DNA from: CBFGTA01 sp965651595
GTDB taxonomy: Bacteria; Actinomycetota; Actinomycetes; S36-B12; UBA10799
Assembly (NCBI GenBank): GCA_965651595.1
Contig: CBFGTA010000003.1
Location: 1 to 47,234 of the forward strand
Direction: 5' to 3'
DNA length: 47,234 nucleotides
Each line of letters starts with the position of its first letter. The first letter of the stretch is position 1. Made by a program: the position numbers and the translations under genes. The notes under the pieces were generated by a model. The model searched no databases. It was not told the DNA's origin and saw only the letters and a list, made by a program, of their open reading frames with translations. Shown piece by piece: positions 32,070 through 40,138 of the stretch.

Positions 32070-33761
32070 ATGGCTGACTTCTCCTATACCGACTTGCTTC
32101 CCGGGATGGGACCGGAAGCAACAACATCCTTCCGGCAACTCACCGCCGACGGAGTGTCAGTGGTCGACACTCCGGTCGGTCCAGGCCTTGTGGTCGATCC
32201 CGAAGTGCTCGAACTGCTCGCCTTCGAGGCGATCCACGACATCCAGCACTATCTGCGCCCTAGCCACCTAGCCAACTTGCGGGCGATACTCGACGATCCC
32301 GAGTCCTCACCCAACGATCGATTCGTCGCTCTCGACCTACTCAAGAACGCCAACGTCGCGGCTGGCGGGGTTTTGCCCATGTGTCAAGACACCGGGACGG
32401 CCATCGTGGCAGGCAAGAAGGGCTCGCGCGTGTTCACCCGCACCGGTCGGGACGAAGTCCACCTCTCACAGGGAATTTGGCGCGCCTACCGTGACCTCAA
32501 TTTGCGCTACTCGCAGATGGCCCCCTTGTCCATGTGGGATGAGCGCAACACTGGGACCAACCTACCGGCGCAGATCGAGTTGTCCTGCGACACGAAGAGT
32601 GAGCATGCCCAGCACTATGAACTCCTATTCATGGCGAAGGGCGGTGGCAGTGCCAACAAGTCTTTCTTGTTCCAGGAAACCAAGGCACTGCTCAACCCGG
32701 CTAGCTTCGAACGGTTCCTCGACGAGAAGCTCCGGGCCATCGGCACTGCCGCGTGCCCCCCGTACCACCTCGCAGTGGTGGTGGGGGGAACCAGTGCGGA
32801 GTACGCACTGAAGGCCGCCAAGTACGCGTCGGCACACTATCTCGACGAACTGCCCGACACAGGAAACGATCTTGGCCGGGGATACCGGGACCGAGCCATG
32901 GAGGCGGCCATCCTGGAGCAGACTCAGCGATTCGGGATTGGGGCGCAGTTCGGCGGGAAGTATTTCTGCCACGACGTGCGGGTCATCCGGCTGCCACGCC
33001 ACGGAGCCTCCGCCCCGGTTGCCATCGCCGTGTCGTGCTCGGCCGACCGTCAGGCGGTGGCCCGGATCAGTCCGGAGGGGGTGTTCCTCGAGGACTTGGA
33101 ACGCGACCCGGCCCGATTCCTTCCAGAGGTACGCGACGAGCACCTGGCCGACGCTCGCGCAGACTCCGGTGTTGTTCACATTGACCTGCGTCAACCGATG
33201 TCTTCGATCCGCACCCAACTGTCCCAATTGCCGGTCAAGACTCGCCTGTCGCTGAGCGGGCCGCTGGTGGTGGCTCGAGACATCGCTCACGCCCGGATCA
33301 AGGAGATGCTCGATGCGGGCGAGCCAATGCCTGACTACCTGCGGGACCACCCGGTCTACTATGCGGGCCCCGCCAAGACTCCAGAAGGCTATGCCTCCGG
33401 TTCGTTCGGTCCGACCACCGCCGGCCGGATGGACAGCTACGTTGATCAGTTCCAGGCCGCCGGGGGTTCCCTGGTGATGCTGGCCAAAGGCAACCGTTCC
33501 CGTGCGGTCACCGAAGCCTGCCAAAGGCACGGCGGCTTCTACCTGGGGTCAATCGGCGGGCCCGCCGCCCGACTAGCAGCTGATTGCATTCGCCACGTCG
33601 AGGTCATCGACTTCCCCGAGAACGGCATGGAGGCCGTCTGGCGGATCGAGGTGGAAGACTTTCCTGCGTTCGTGGTGGTCGATGACAAGGGCAATGACTT
33701 CTTCGCCGACACCTTGAGACCAATTACCCGGTCCATCCCCGTCGGCCCCCCGAGTGGCTGA
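32070..33761 (+). CDS. fumA: Fumarate hydratase class I (Fe-S)
   Basis: Interconverts fumarate and malate in the TCA cycle. It is the single-chain class I type (563 aa) with an oxygen-sensitive 4Fe-4S cluster: C105 in MCQDTGTAIVAGKKG is at the same position as in E. coli FumA, and further cysteines occur in TAACPPYHL and VSCSAD. C-terminal KTPEGYASGSFGPTTAGRMDSY matches the family's beta domain. ATG 32070, leaderless pattern. It is not the heat-stable class II fumarase (FumC) that sits at the corresponding place in M. tuberculosis. Confidence 0.93.
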   Translation: MADFSYTDLLPGMGPEATTSFRQLTADGVSVVDTPVGPGLVVDPEVLELLAFEAIHDIQHYLRPSHLANLRAILDDPESSPNDRFVALDLLKNANVAAGGVLPMCQDTGTAIVAGKKGSRVFTRTGRDEVHLSQGIWRAYRDLNLRYSQMAPLSMWDERNTGTNLPAQIELSCDTKSEHAQHYELLFMAKGGGSANKSFLFQETKALLNPASFERFLDEKLRAIGTAACPPYHLAVVVGGTSAEYALKAAKYASAHYLDELPDTGNDLGRGYRDRAMEAAILEQTQRFGIGAQFGGKYFCHDVRVIRLPRHGASAPVAIAVSCSADRQAVARISPEGVFLEDLERDPARFLPEVRDEHLADARADSGVVHIDLRQPMSSIRTQLSQLPVKTRLSLSGPLVVARDIAHARIKEMLDAGEPMPDYLRDHPVYYAGPAKTPEGYASGSFGPTTAGRMDSYVDQFQAAGGSLVMLAKGNRSRAVTEACQRHGGFYLGSIGGPAARLAADCIRHVEVIDFPENGMEAVWRIEVEDFPAFVVVDDKGNDFFADTLRPITRSIPVGPPSG

Positions 33762-33781
33762 AATTCTCCCTCCTCGACCGA

Positions 33782-36064
33782 CTAGTCGCGGGTGTCCGCG
33801 TCGCTGGCATCGGGGACGGGATCAGAAGAACCACCGCTGGCCTCGCTAGCGATGTCCTGCCGATGGCCGACCCTTTCGAGCCAGCGCACCATTTGCCGGT
33901 GCACGACGTGCGCGCCGACGAGTTCGCCGCCATCGTCGAGCAGGTCCGGGTCGACACCCCAAGCGGTTGGGTACACCAAGATAGCCCGGTTTTGCCAGCC
34001 GCCAGCACCACCGTGGCAGCCGACTAGCTCTTCGAATGCTGCTACTTCGTCGGTGACGGGGTCGTACATGGAGTTGATGACGAGGTCTGGGGCGTTAGAA
34101 AAGTGCGCCACCCGCGCCAAGTCGCGACCGGCTTGCTCGGGCAGCACCAACAGGGGATCCTCCCCTTCTACGGCCCCAGAGTCGAGGTTGCGCGCCCCGG
34201 CACCACCGACCGCAATGGCTTCGCCCCATTCGTTGACTCCCACGACACACGCAACTCCCGGGTGCGTGGCCAGACCGGCCACCAATTCGGGGTGGATCTG
34301 CTCTAACGTTTCCAGGGACAATCGCTCGGGGCGTCGCGGAAACCACACACCAGCCAAATTGCCCGAGGCCGCCACCACCACCTCGGGCCGATCGGCACCG
34401 TCGGGTCCGGCCTGTTCGGCGTCGCTGGCGGCTGGCCCGAGGGCAACTGCCCCCTCGTTCGTCCGATGACGGGTCGCCCGCCTGCTGATTCCGCCCGCTA
34501 GCGACGACTGCCCCTTGAGCTGAGATAAGTAAGTGTTGACCGGGCCCCAATCCTCTACCGCGGACGTGGCCGACGCCACCGGCGCCGTGGCATCGCTCAT
34601 CAAGCCCTTAATGACTTCTTCTAGGCTCATGCCATAGCGCTGCCTGAAGGTGGCGCCCTGACTCTGCCCGTGGTCACTGACGCATACGAAGCGGTACGGC
34701 CGCGGTGCATATCGGACTGCGCGCTCGAGCTGAGCCAGAACGGCATCGAGGCCCTCTAGTGCCCGCAGCGCTTCCATCCGCTGCACCCCGGCGTGGTGGG
34801 CGATTTCGTCGTAGTCCACGAAATCCACATAGATGCTCTTGGCCCCCCGCATCATCGAGTCGATGACTAGCGAGGTGTTGAGGTCTCGTAGGAGCACGTT
34901 GGTGATCGCCCGTAACACGACGTAGGTCCCTTTGCGTGAGATCCGTGGCTCGATCTGGCGCCGCGCCTGGGCCCGTGCCTGAAACTTCTCTTTGATCATC
35001 TCCCCGACCGTCATCACCACGGCCCGCGTGAAACCAGTGGGGTGGCTGAAGAACGTGGAGTAGTTGGCGCTGGCTCCGATTCCTTTTCGACCCTGCGCCA
35101 AAGCGCTCATCACGAGCAGCCGCCGATCGGCGTCGCCGGAGAACAAGTTCGAGATGCTCACGCCATTGTCGGCGAGCAACCCCCGGCCGTTGGAAACGCG
35201 TGATTCGATTTCCGCCGCGTCGGGAGGGTGGTTGGCGACCAGAAGCCTACCGGTGTCCTTCTCGTACCAACGAAATCCCGGCATATCCTCGGTCGACCCG
35301 TGCAGAAGTCCGGCTTGTGAGACGGGCGTGGTCGCCGGGATCTGGGCCCACCACGGCTTCCATTCGTATTGACCGCTGCGAATCCAACGAGCGAGGGTGG
35401 GCAGGTTGCCCGACTTGACCGCCCAATCCAGAACCGGCGCTGGCATTCCGTCAAGCTGAACGAATATGACGCCCAGAGTGGGGTGGCCACCGGAGTCACG
35501 GGCCACGCGATCATCGGTGCTGAGCATGCACCCCCAGGTGCCTTGCCGCGTCGACTGGCGAATCGTCTGAACCAAGAAGATGTCGTCGTCATCGGCCACC
35601 GAAATCCATTGGGCTACCGCCAAGATGACCGCGTAGATCCACGATGACACGAAGACAGGCCACCAACTCGCCGTCTCGATACCGGGGGCCACCTGCAGTG
35701 CGAGGTACATGATGGCAAAGTTGCCGAAGATCGCAAGCGCCAGCGCCCCGACCCAACCGAGTGGAGCCAGCACTCGAACCAATAGTGGCCGCACCAGCGC
35801 CCCGAGACCGACATTGATGAAAGCGGCGAGCACGACGGCCCACCATTGCTCGATGGTGATGCCGGGGGTGACGGTGAGAGTTGCCCACAGCACCAGCCAG
35901 GCCACGACGAACTGGGCGACCAACTTGCGGACGCGGTGGCGCTCGTGCCACGGATCCGTGGCGGTGTCCCAGCCTGATTGAATCCGAACCCCCGGCGACG
36001 CCACCCGACCCCGGCTGCTCTCAGGGGCGGTCGGCGGGACAAGAGGCTCGTCAGGGGCCGTCAC
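33782..36064 (-). CDS. Membrane-bound alkaline phosphatase superfamily phosphodiesterase with holin-like N-terminus
   Basis: A 760-residue fusion. The N-terminal part has four hydrophobic stretches (about 48-66, 72-92, 95-120, 130-150; KLVAQFVVAWLVLWATLTV, then EQWWAVVLAAFINVGLG) resembling phage-holin/PspC-like 4TM domains. From about residue 190 follows a type I phosphodiesterase/nucleotide pyrophosphatase domain: VIFVQLDGMPAPVLDWAV (metal Asp), TTPVSQAGLLHGS (Thr nucleophile), DFVDYDEIAHHAGV and SDHGQSQGATF (metal ligands). GTG 36064 overlaps the upstream metallo-hydrolase stop (GTGA); the longer frame to 36346 is inside that gene. Likely cleaves phosphodiesters or envelope phospho-groups; substrate unknown. 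Confidence 0.8.
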   Translation of the reverse strand: MTAPDEPLVPPTAPESSRGRVASPGVRIQSGWDTATDPWHERHRVRKLVAQFVVAWLVLWATLTVTPGITIEQWWAVVLAAFINVGLGALVRPLLVRVLAPLGWVGALALAIFGNFAIMYLALQVAPGIETASWWPVFVSSWIYAVILAVAQWISVADDDDIFLVQTIRQSTRQGTWGCMLSTDDRVARDSGGHPTLGVIFVQLDGMPAPVLDWAVKSGNLPTLARWIRSGQYEWKPWWAQIPATTPVSQAGLLHGSTEDMPGFRWYEKDTGRLLVANHPPDAAEIESRVSNGRGLLADNGVSISNLFSGDADRRLLVMSALAQGRKGIGASANYSTFFSHPTGFTRAVVMTVGEMIKEKFQARAQARRQIEPRISRKGTYVVLRAITNVLLRDLNTSLVIDSMMRGAKSIYVDFVDYDEIAHHAGVQRMEALRALEGLDAVLAQLERAVRYAPRPYRFVCVSDHGQSQGATFRQRYGMSLEEVIKGLMSDATAPVASATSAVEDWGPVNTYLSQLKGQSSLAGGISRRATRHRTNEGAVALGPAASDAEQAGPDGADRPEVVVAASGNLAGVWFPRRPERLSLETLEQIHPELVAGLATHPGVACVVGVNEWGEAIAVGGAGARNLDSGAVEGEDPLLVLPEQAGRDLARVAHFSNAPDLVINSMYDPVTDEVAAFEELVGCHGGAGGWQNRAILVYPTAWGVDPDLLDDGGELVGAHVVHRQMVRWLERVGHRQDIASEASGGSSDPVPDASDADTRD

Positions 36065-36882
36065 GACGTTCCACCATTGAGGTCGAGGTTCAACCAGTCT
36101 CCCGGTTGAACGATCCTCACCGAATCGCCGAAACCCCGAGCCTGCGCGCGTTGCCCGAACTCGATCGCCGGCTCCGTTACTGTGCGCTCGATGGCCGGTA
36201 CCAGATGGCGGGCTTGGGCGACACCGACTGGCAAGAGGCTGCCCCAGTGGATAGGAACCGCGATCTCGGGTTCGCACAGGTCGACACAGGTCACAGCTCG
36301 CTCGGGGTTCATATGGCCTGGCCCGAGCGTCAGGCCCCACCCCCAAACGGGCAGGAGCGCAACAGCTAAGGGAGTGTGAGCTATGCGGGGTAACTGGCGC
36401 ATCCCGCGGAACACATCCGTGTCACCAGCGAAGTACAAGGACCAGGTTCCGTCCGTGACGATGTAGCCAACTGCCGCCGCCCGTGGCCCGAGAGGTTCAC
36501 GTTTCCCATCGTGGTCGGCCCGCACGGCAATCACCGACACGTCGGGCGAGGCAGACCACCGGTGCCCGACCGGAAGCTCGATGACCTCGCCGACGTGGCT
36601 ACCTCGAACGTGGCGGCGCACGAAGGATCCAGCCCCCTGTGGAACGACCAGATAGCGAGGGGCTAGCCGCCGCAATGATGTGAAGTCGCAGTGGTCGTGG
36701 TGCAAGTGCGAAATGAGCAACACGTCGGGAGTCTCGGGTACTGGGGTGGACGTCGACGAGGCCGCCCCGATGCGCTGAAGTCCATAAGTGACCGTGCGCA
36801 GTAGAGGGTCAGAAACGAATGACAGCCCCCCACATTCCCACGTAACGGTCGCGTGACCGACGAAGAATATGGGGGGCTGCAT
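36061..36882 (-). CDS. Metallo-beta-lactamase fold hydrolase (UlaG/NAPE-PLD-like)
   Basis: A 273-residue MBL-fold hydrolase. It begins PIFFVGHATVTWECGG, has the zinc-binding HLHHDHCD (about 59-66), YFAGDTDVF with the third-site Asp near 165-170, and a late PIHWGS histidine (about 228), which is the L-ascorbate-6-phosphate lactonase/NAPE-PLD-like variant. Substrate unknown, possibly a phosphodiester or lactone. ATG 36882 has TAGGCT six bases upstream and no ribosome binding site. Translationally coupled (GTGA) to the membrane phosphodiesterase, which suggests two steps of phosphodiester or lipid processing. Confidence 0.85.
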   Translation of the reverse strand: MQPPIFFVGHATVTWECGGLSFVSDPLLRTVTYGLQRIGAASSTSTPVPETPDVLLISHLHHDHCDFTSLRRLAPRYLVVPQGAGSFVRRHVRGSHVGEVIELPVGHRWSASPDVSVIAVRADHDGKREPLGPRAAAVGYIVTDGTWSLYFAGDTDVFRGMRQLPRIAHTPLAVALLPVWGWGLTLGPGHMNPERAVTCVDLCEPEIAVPIHWGSLLPVGVAQARHLVPAIERTVTEPAIEFGQRAQARGFGDSVRIVQPGDWLNLDLNGGTS

Positions 36883-36888
36883 TCTGCC

Positions 36889-36894
36889 AGCCTA
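36889..36894 (-). promoter_or_regulatory. Leaderless -10 candidate for MBL-fold hydrolase
   Basis: TAGGCT six bases before ATG 36882 on the minus strand, identical to the fumarase hexamer. Confidence 0.5.
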
Positions 36895-36941
36895 GTGACC
36901 TGGCTTCGCAGGGGCGCGACTTGTCAGCCAAGTAGTTCGGC

Positions 36942-36960
36942 CAAGCCCCGCCGGGGCTTG
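36942..36960 (-). terminator. Hairpin directly after the transglycosylase stop
   Basis: On the minus strand CAAGCCCC GGC GGGGCTTG forms a perfect 8-bp stem with a 3-base loop, beginning one base after the stop codon. There is no U-tract after it, so it would be a U-less actinobacterial-type terminator or an mRNA-end stabiliser. Confidence 0.5.
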
Positions 36961-36961
36961 C

Positions 36962-37510
36962 CTAGTACCAGTTGCGGGCGCGAAAGTGAGCCACAGCACC
37001 AGAAGGCTTGCCGTAACGCATCTTGATGTAGTCCAGGCCCCAACGAACCTGGGTGCGTGGATTGGTCCGCCAGTCCTTACCAGCCGATGCCATTTTGTGA
37101 CCCGGAAGCGACTGCGGAATCCCGTAGGCGCCAGATGAGCCATTGTGGGCACGGTACTGCCAACGTGATTCCTTCGTCCACAAGAAGCGCAGGTCGCGGT
37201 ACTGCTTCTTACCCCAGCCGTAGTGGCGCTTCATGAACTGCTTGGCATAGATCTTGGCGTACTTCGGGCTTGAGCGCTTGACTCGGGGTTCAATGGTGCG
37301 GTCATCCTTCAGACGCGCGTTGCGGGTCTTCTTGACCTTGAACTTCTTGACCTTCTTGGCCGCCTTCGCTGGAGCCTGCGGCGCTGCAGTGATGGAGCTA
37401 GCAGCACTGCCTGGGACCGCGGCAGCCGAAGTGGTCCCTGCTGGGACCGCAACCAGGCTTGCAGTTGCTACGACTGTTGCCAACCCCGCTGTCATAATGG
37501 TGCGCTTCAT
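36962..37510 (-). CDS. Secreted lytic transglycosylase-like protein
   Basis: A 182-residue secreted protein: Sec signal peptide (MKRTIMTAGLATVVATASLVAV..., cleavage near A29-A31), a lysine-rich linker (about 47-80) and a C-terminal lysozyme-like SLT/transglycosylase domain. Catalytic glutamate candidate E114 in LWTKESRW; AHNGSSGAYGIPQSLPGHK and NPRTQVRWGLDYIKMRYG are characteristic of actinobacterial resuscitation/aggregation-promoting enzymes that cut glycan strands. ATG 37510 has GAGGGA upstream. Preceded by a long structured leader and followed by a tight hairpin, so expression is probably controlled at the RNA level. Confidence 0.88.
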   Translation of the reverse strand: MKRTIMTAGLATVVATASLVAVPAGTTSAAAVPGSAASSITAAPQAPAKAAKKVKKFKVKKTRNARLKDDRTIEPRVKRSSPKYAKIYAKQFMKRHYGWGKKQYRDLRFLWTKESRWQYRAHNGSSGAYGIPQSLPGHKMASAGKDWRTNPRTQVRWGLDYIKMRYGKPSGAVAHFRARNWY

Positions 37511-37840
37511 TCACTATCCCTCATCATGTGTCGCCCTGCCGACACAACTTGCCCGGGGTACTGCACGCGATCCCACGCGCAAGGGCGTGCTCCTCGTCGG
37601 AGGAGACAGGATCGATCGTGACGGGCCGCATCGGCTACTGCGATGCGGCGGCCTCACACCGATTCACGATTCGATACCGGGGTGGGCCGGGCCTGACTTG
37701 AGTACTCTTACCCCGAACACGGCCGCTTGCAATCACAACAACGCTGAAGGCGAATTAAGCGACAAATGGAACATAACGTCCCCTTTCCTACTGAAAGGGG
37801 GTCAGCTCGTCGGTGACAATTCCGACATTTCATCCTATGC
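37511..37840 (-). promoter_or_regulatory. Structured 5' leader of the transglycosylase gene, possible riboswitch
   Basis: The 406-bp gap to phoH (37511-37916) holds no gene. Read on the minus strand it has strong hairpins: 37625-37649 (9-bp stem, 7-base loop), 37590-37605 (6-bp stem) and 37563-37590. Short blocks GTCGCTTAAT, GTGAATCGG and GATCCTGTC occur in that order and loosely resemble conserved parts of the c-di-AMP (ydaO) riboswitch, which often precedes such genes in actinobacteria. The match is incomplete. A -10-like TAGGAT at 37832-37837 could start the leader. Confidence 0.4.
37780..37800. terminator. Strong 8-bp hairpin downstream of phoH
   Basis: CCCCTTTC and GAAAGGGG form a perfect 8-bp stem around a 5-base loop. 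It lies about 117 bases after the phoH stop and near the 5' edge of the transglycosylase leader, so it may end phoH transcripts or act in the leader. No T-run follows on either strand. Confidence 0.4.
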
Positions 37841-37916
37841 CGTGACTCCGCTGTGACGCGTTCCATAGTCGTTATCCACAGCCAGACGCAACCAACAGTC
37901 GTTCAGCGAGGTGCCG

Positions 37917-39206
37917 CTAAATACTCGCAGGGACGTCGAGTAAGTCCGTCACTAGCGCAGCGATTGCCGACCTCTCCGACCGCTGCAACGTGATATGCGC
38001 GAACAGAGGATGGCCTTTGAGCTTCTCGATGACCGCTACCACCCCGTCGTATCGTCCGACTCGGAGGTTGTCGCGCTGGGCTACATCATGGGTGAGCACC
38101 ACCCGTGCGTTTTGGCCAATCCGACTCAACACCGTCAACAGGACATTCCGCTCCAGTGATTGCGCCTCGTCGACGATCACAAAAGCGTCATGGAGAGAGC
38201 GCCCGCGAATGTGAGTCAGCGGCAACACTTCCAACATGTCCCGTTCGACAATTTCATCCACGACCGCCGGGGTCGTGATCGTCCCGAGGGTGTCGAATAC
38301 GGCCTGACCCCAAGGCGACATCTTCTCGCCTTCACTGCCCGGCAGATACCCCAACTCTTGGCCCCCGACGGCATAGATCGGCCGAAAAACGATCACCTTG
38401 CGGTGCTGTTGGCGCTCCATGACCGCCTCGAGGCCAGCCGCCAAGGCCAGCGCCGACTTACCAGTCCCTGCCTTCCCACCGAGAGATACAATTCCCACAC
38501 TCGGGTCAGTGAGCAGATCCACGGCAATCCGCTGCTCAGCACTGCGACCCACGAGCCCGAAGACATTCGTCTCCGAACGGACCAGTTGTAATGTCTTGTT
38601 CACCGACACCCGCGCCAGAGCAGACGACGAACTCGACAACAGCACGACGCCGGTGTGGCACGGCAACTCCCGCGCGATCGGGTCCTCGATCGTCCCAGCG
38701 TCGTAGAGTTCGTCAATGACCGTGGACGACACCGGATGCTCGGTCATCCCTGTCCAGCCACTGCTCACGGCCAGTTCAGCACGATATTCTTCAGCGTCCA
38801 AGCCCACTGCGGACGCCTTGATCCGCATCGGTAAGTCCTTGCTGACCACCACCACGGATTGACCGTCTGCTCGCAGGCCAGCGGCCACCGACAGGATCCG
38901 CGCGTCGTTAGTTGAGTTGCGGAACCCGCTCGGCAAGTGGGTCTGGTCTTGGTGGTTGAGTTCGACGACCAGCTCGCCACCGGCCGGGAGTGGGACCACA
39001 TGATCGAGGCGTCCGTGGTCGACCCGCAGGTCGTCGAGGAGGCGCAATGCTTGCCGAGCGAAGTAGCCAAGCTCGGGGTGGCTACGTTTGTTCTCGAGTT
39101 CGGAAATCACCACCACGGGCAAGACAACCGTATGCTCATCGAAACGGTGGATCGCATAAGGATCACTGAGCAGAACGCTGGTGTCGAGCACATACGTACG
39201 CTTCAT
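37917..39206 (-). CDS. phoH2: PhoH family protein with PIN domain (PhoH2 type)
   Basis: A 429-residue fusion of an N-terminal PIN RNase domain (YVLDTSVLLSDPYAIHRF with D8; KRSHPELGYFARQALRLLDDL) and a C-terminal PhoH P-loop ATPase (Walker A GKAGTGKSALALAAGLEAV near 245; Walker B VIVDEAQSLERNVLLTVLSRIG). Mycobacterial PhoH2 unwinds and cleaves RNA. ATG 39206 has GAGGAG upstream. The 127 bp between this gene and the isoprenyl transferase has no open frame I would call an antitoxin. Confidence 0.92.
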   Translation of the reverse strand: MKRTYVLDTSVLLSDPYAIHRFDEHTVVLPVVVISELENKRSHPELGYFARQALRLLDDLRVDHGRLDHVVPLPAGGELVVELNHQDQTHLPSGFRNSTNDARILSVAAGLRADGQSVVVVSKDLPMRIKASAVGLDAEEYRAELAVSSGWTGMTEHPVSSTVIDELYDAGTIEDPIARELPCHTGVVLLSSSSSALARVSVNKTLQLVRSETNVFGLVGRSAEQRIAVDLLTDPSVGIVSLGGKAGTGKSALALAAGLEAVMERQQHRKVIVFRPIYAVGGQELGYLPGSEGEKMSPWGQAVFDTLGTITTPAVVDEIVERDMLEVLPLTHIRGRSLHDAFVIVDEAQSLERNVLLTVLSRIGQNARVVLTHDVAQRDNLRVGRYDGVVAVIEKLKGHPLFAHITLQRSERSAIAALVTDLLDVPASI

Positions 39207-39333
39207 AGCTCTCCTCGACGGCGATTGCCTCGCCAGGCCCGCGCCCGGCCGTTACTGGCACGCTACCGATCACAACCGAGTAATCCACGCATTGATCGTT
39301 TGCGCGTGGCGAGGAGTTAGGAAGATCGGCGAT

Positions 39334-40095
39334 CTATGAGCCGTACCGACGCTGCCGCTGAGCGTAGGCGCGCAGCGCTCGCAAGAAGTCCACCTTGCGG
39401 AAATCGGGCCAGTACGCTTCACAGAAATAGAACTCCGAGTGGGCGCTCTGCCACAGTAGGAATCCCGACAGGCGCTGCTCACCGGATGTCCGAATCAACA
39501 GGTCAGGGTCGGGCTGGCCCTTCGTGTACAAGTGCTCGCCGATGTCGTCGGCGTCGAGCGACTCGGCCACTTCGTCGATTGTGACGCCAGCGGCGGAACG
39601 TTCACGCAACAGTGCCCGCACAGCATCCACGAGCTCCCGGCGGCCGCCGTAACCCACTGCGATGTTGACGGTAATGCCATCCACGCCTTGGGTGTCTACA
39701 TCGGCCTGGCGCAGGGTCGCAGCGGTCGATTCAGGCAGCAGGTCCGAAGCGCCGACCGGATGAATGCGCCAGCGATGTTCCCGAGCCAGCTCTTCGACGG
39801 TCGAACCAATAATCTCCAGAAGCGGCTCGAGTTCTGCCACTGGCCGACACAGATTGTCGGTGCTCAGCAACCAGAGTGTGACAACCTCGACACCGACGTC
39901 GTCACACCATGAGAGGAACTCGGCAATCTTCGCCGCCCCTGCCCGGTGACCCTGGTCGCTTCCCGCCCCTTTAGTGGAGGCCCAACGGCGATTGCCGTCA
40001 AGGACGACGCCGACGTGCCGGGGCAACTTTCGCCCGGACAACTGGCCCGTGAGGTTGCGTTCGTATACCCCATATACGACGTCCCGAATTCCCAC
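39334..40095 (-). CDS. uppS: Isoprenyl transferase (cis-prenyltransferase)
   Basis: A 253-residue cis-prenyltransferase: HVGVVLDGNRRWA (D33, diphosphate/Mg site), SDQGHRAGAAKIAEFLSWC, and C-terminal RTSGEQRLSGFLLWQSAHSEFYFCEAYWP. It condenses IPP with an allylic diphosphate. Sequence details near the C-terminus resemble the mycobacterial Rv1086 (Z-farnesyl diphosphate synthase) clade, so it may make a short-chain Z-product rather than the full undecaprenyl/decaprenyl carrier. GTG 40095 has GGAG upstream. Lies between the DUF255 gene and phoH, all on one strand. Confidence 0.9.
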   Translation of the reverse strand: MGIRDVVYGVYERNLTGQLSGRKLPRHVGVVLDGNRRWASTKGAGSDQGHRAGAAKIAEFLSWCDDVGVEVVTLWLLSTDNLCRPVAELEPLLEIIGSTVEELAREHRWRIHPVGASDLLPESTAATLRQADVDTQGVDGITVNIAVGYGGRRELVDAVRALLRERSAAGVTIDEVAESLDADDIGEHLYTKGQPDPDLLIRTSGEQRLSGFLLWQSAHSEFYFCEAYWPDFRKVDFLRALRAYAQRQRRYGS

Positions 40096-40138
40096 CTGCC
40101 GATCCTCCCATGCCTCGCCACTTTTCGCGGCGCTCCCC

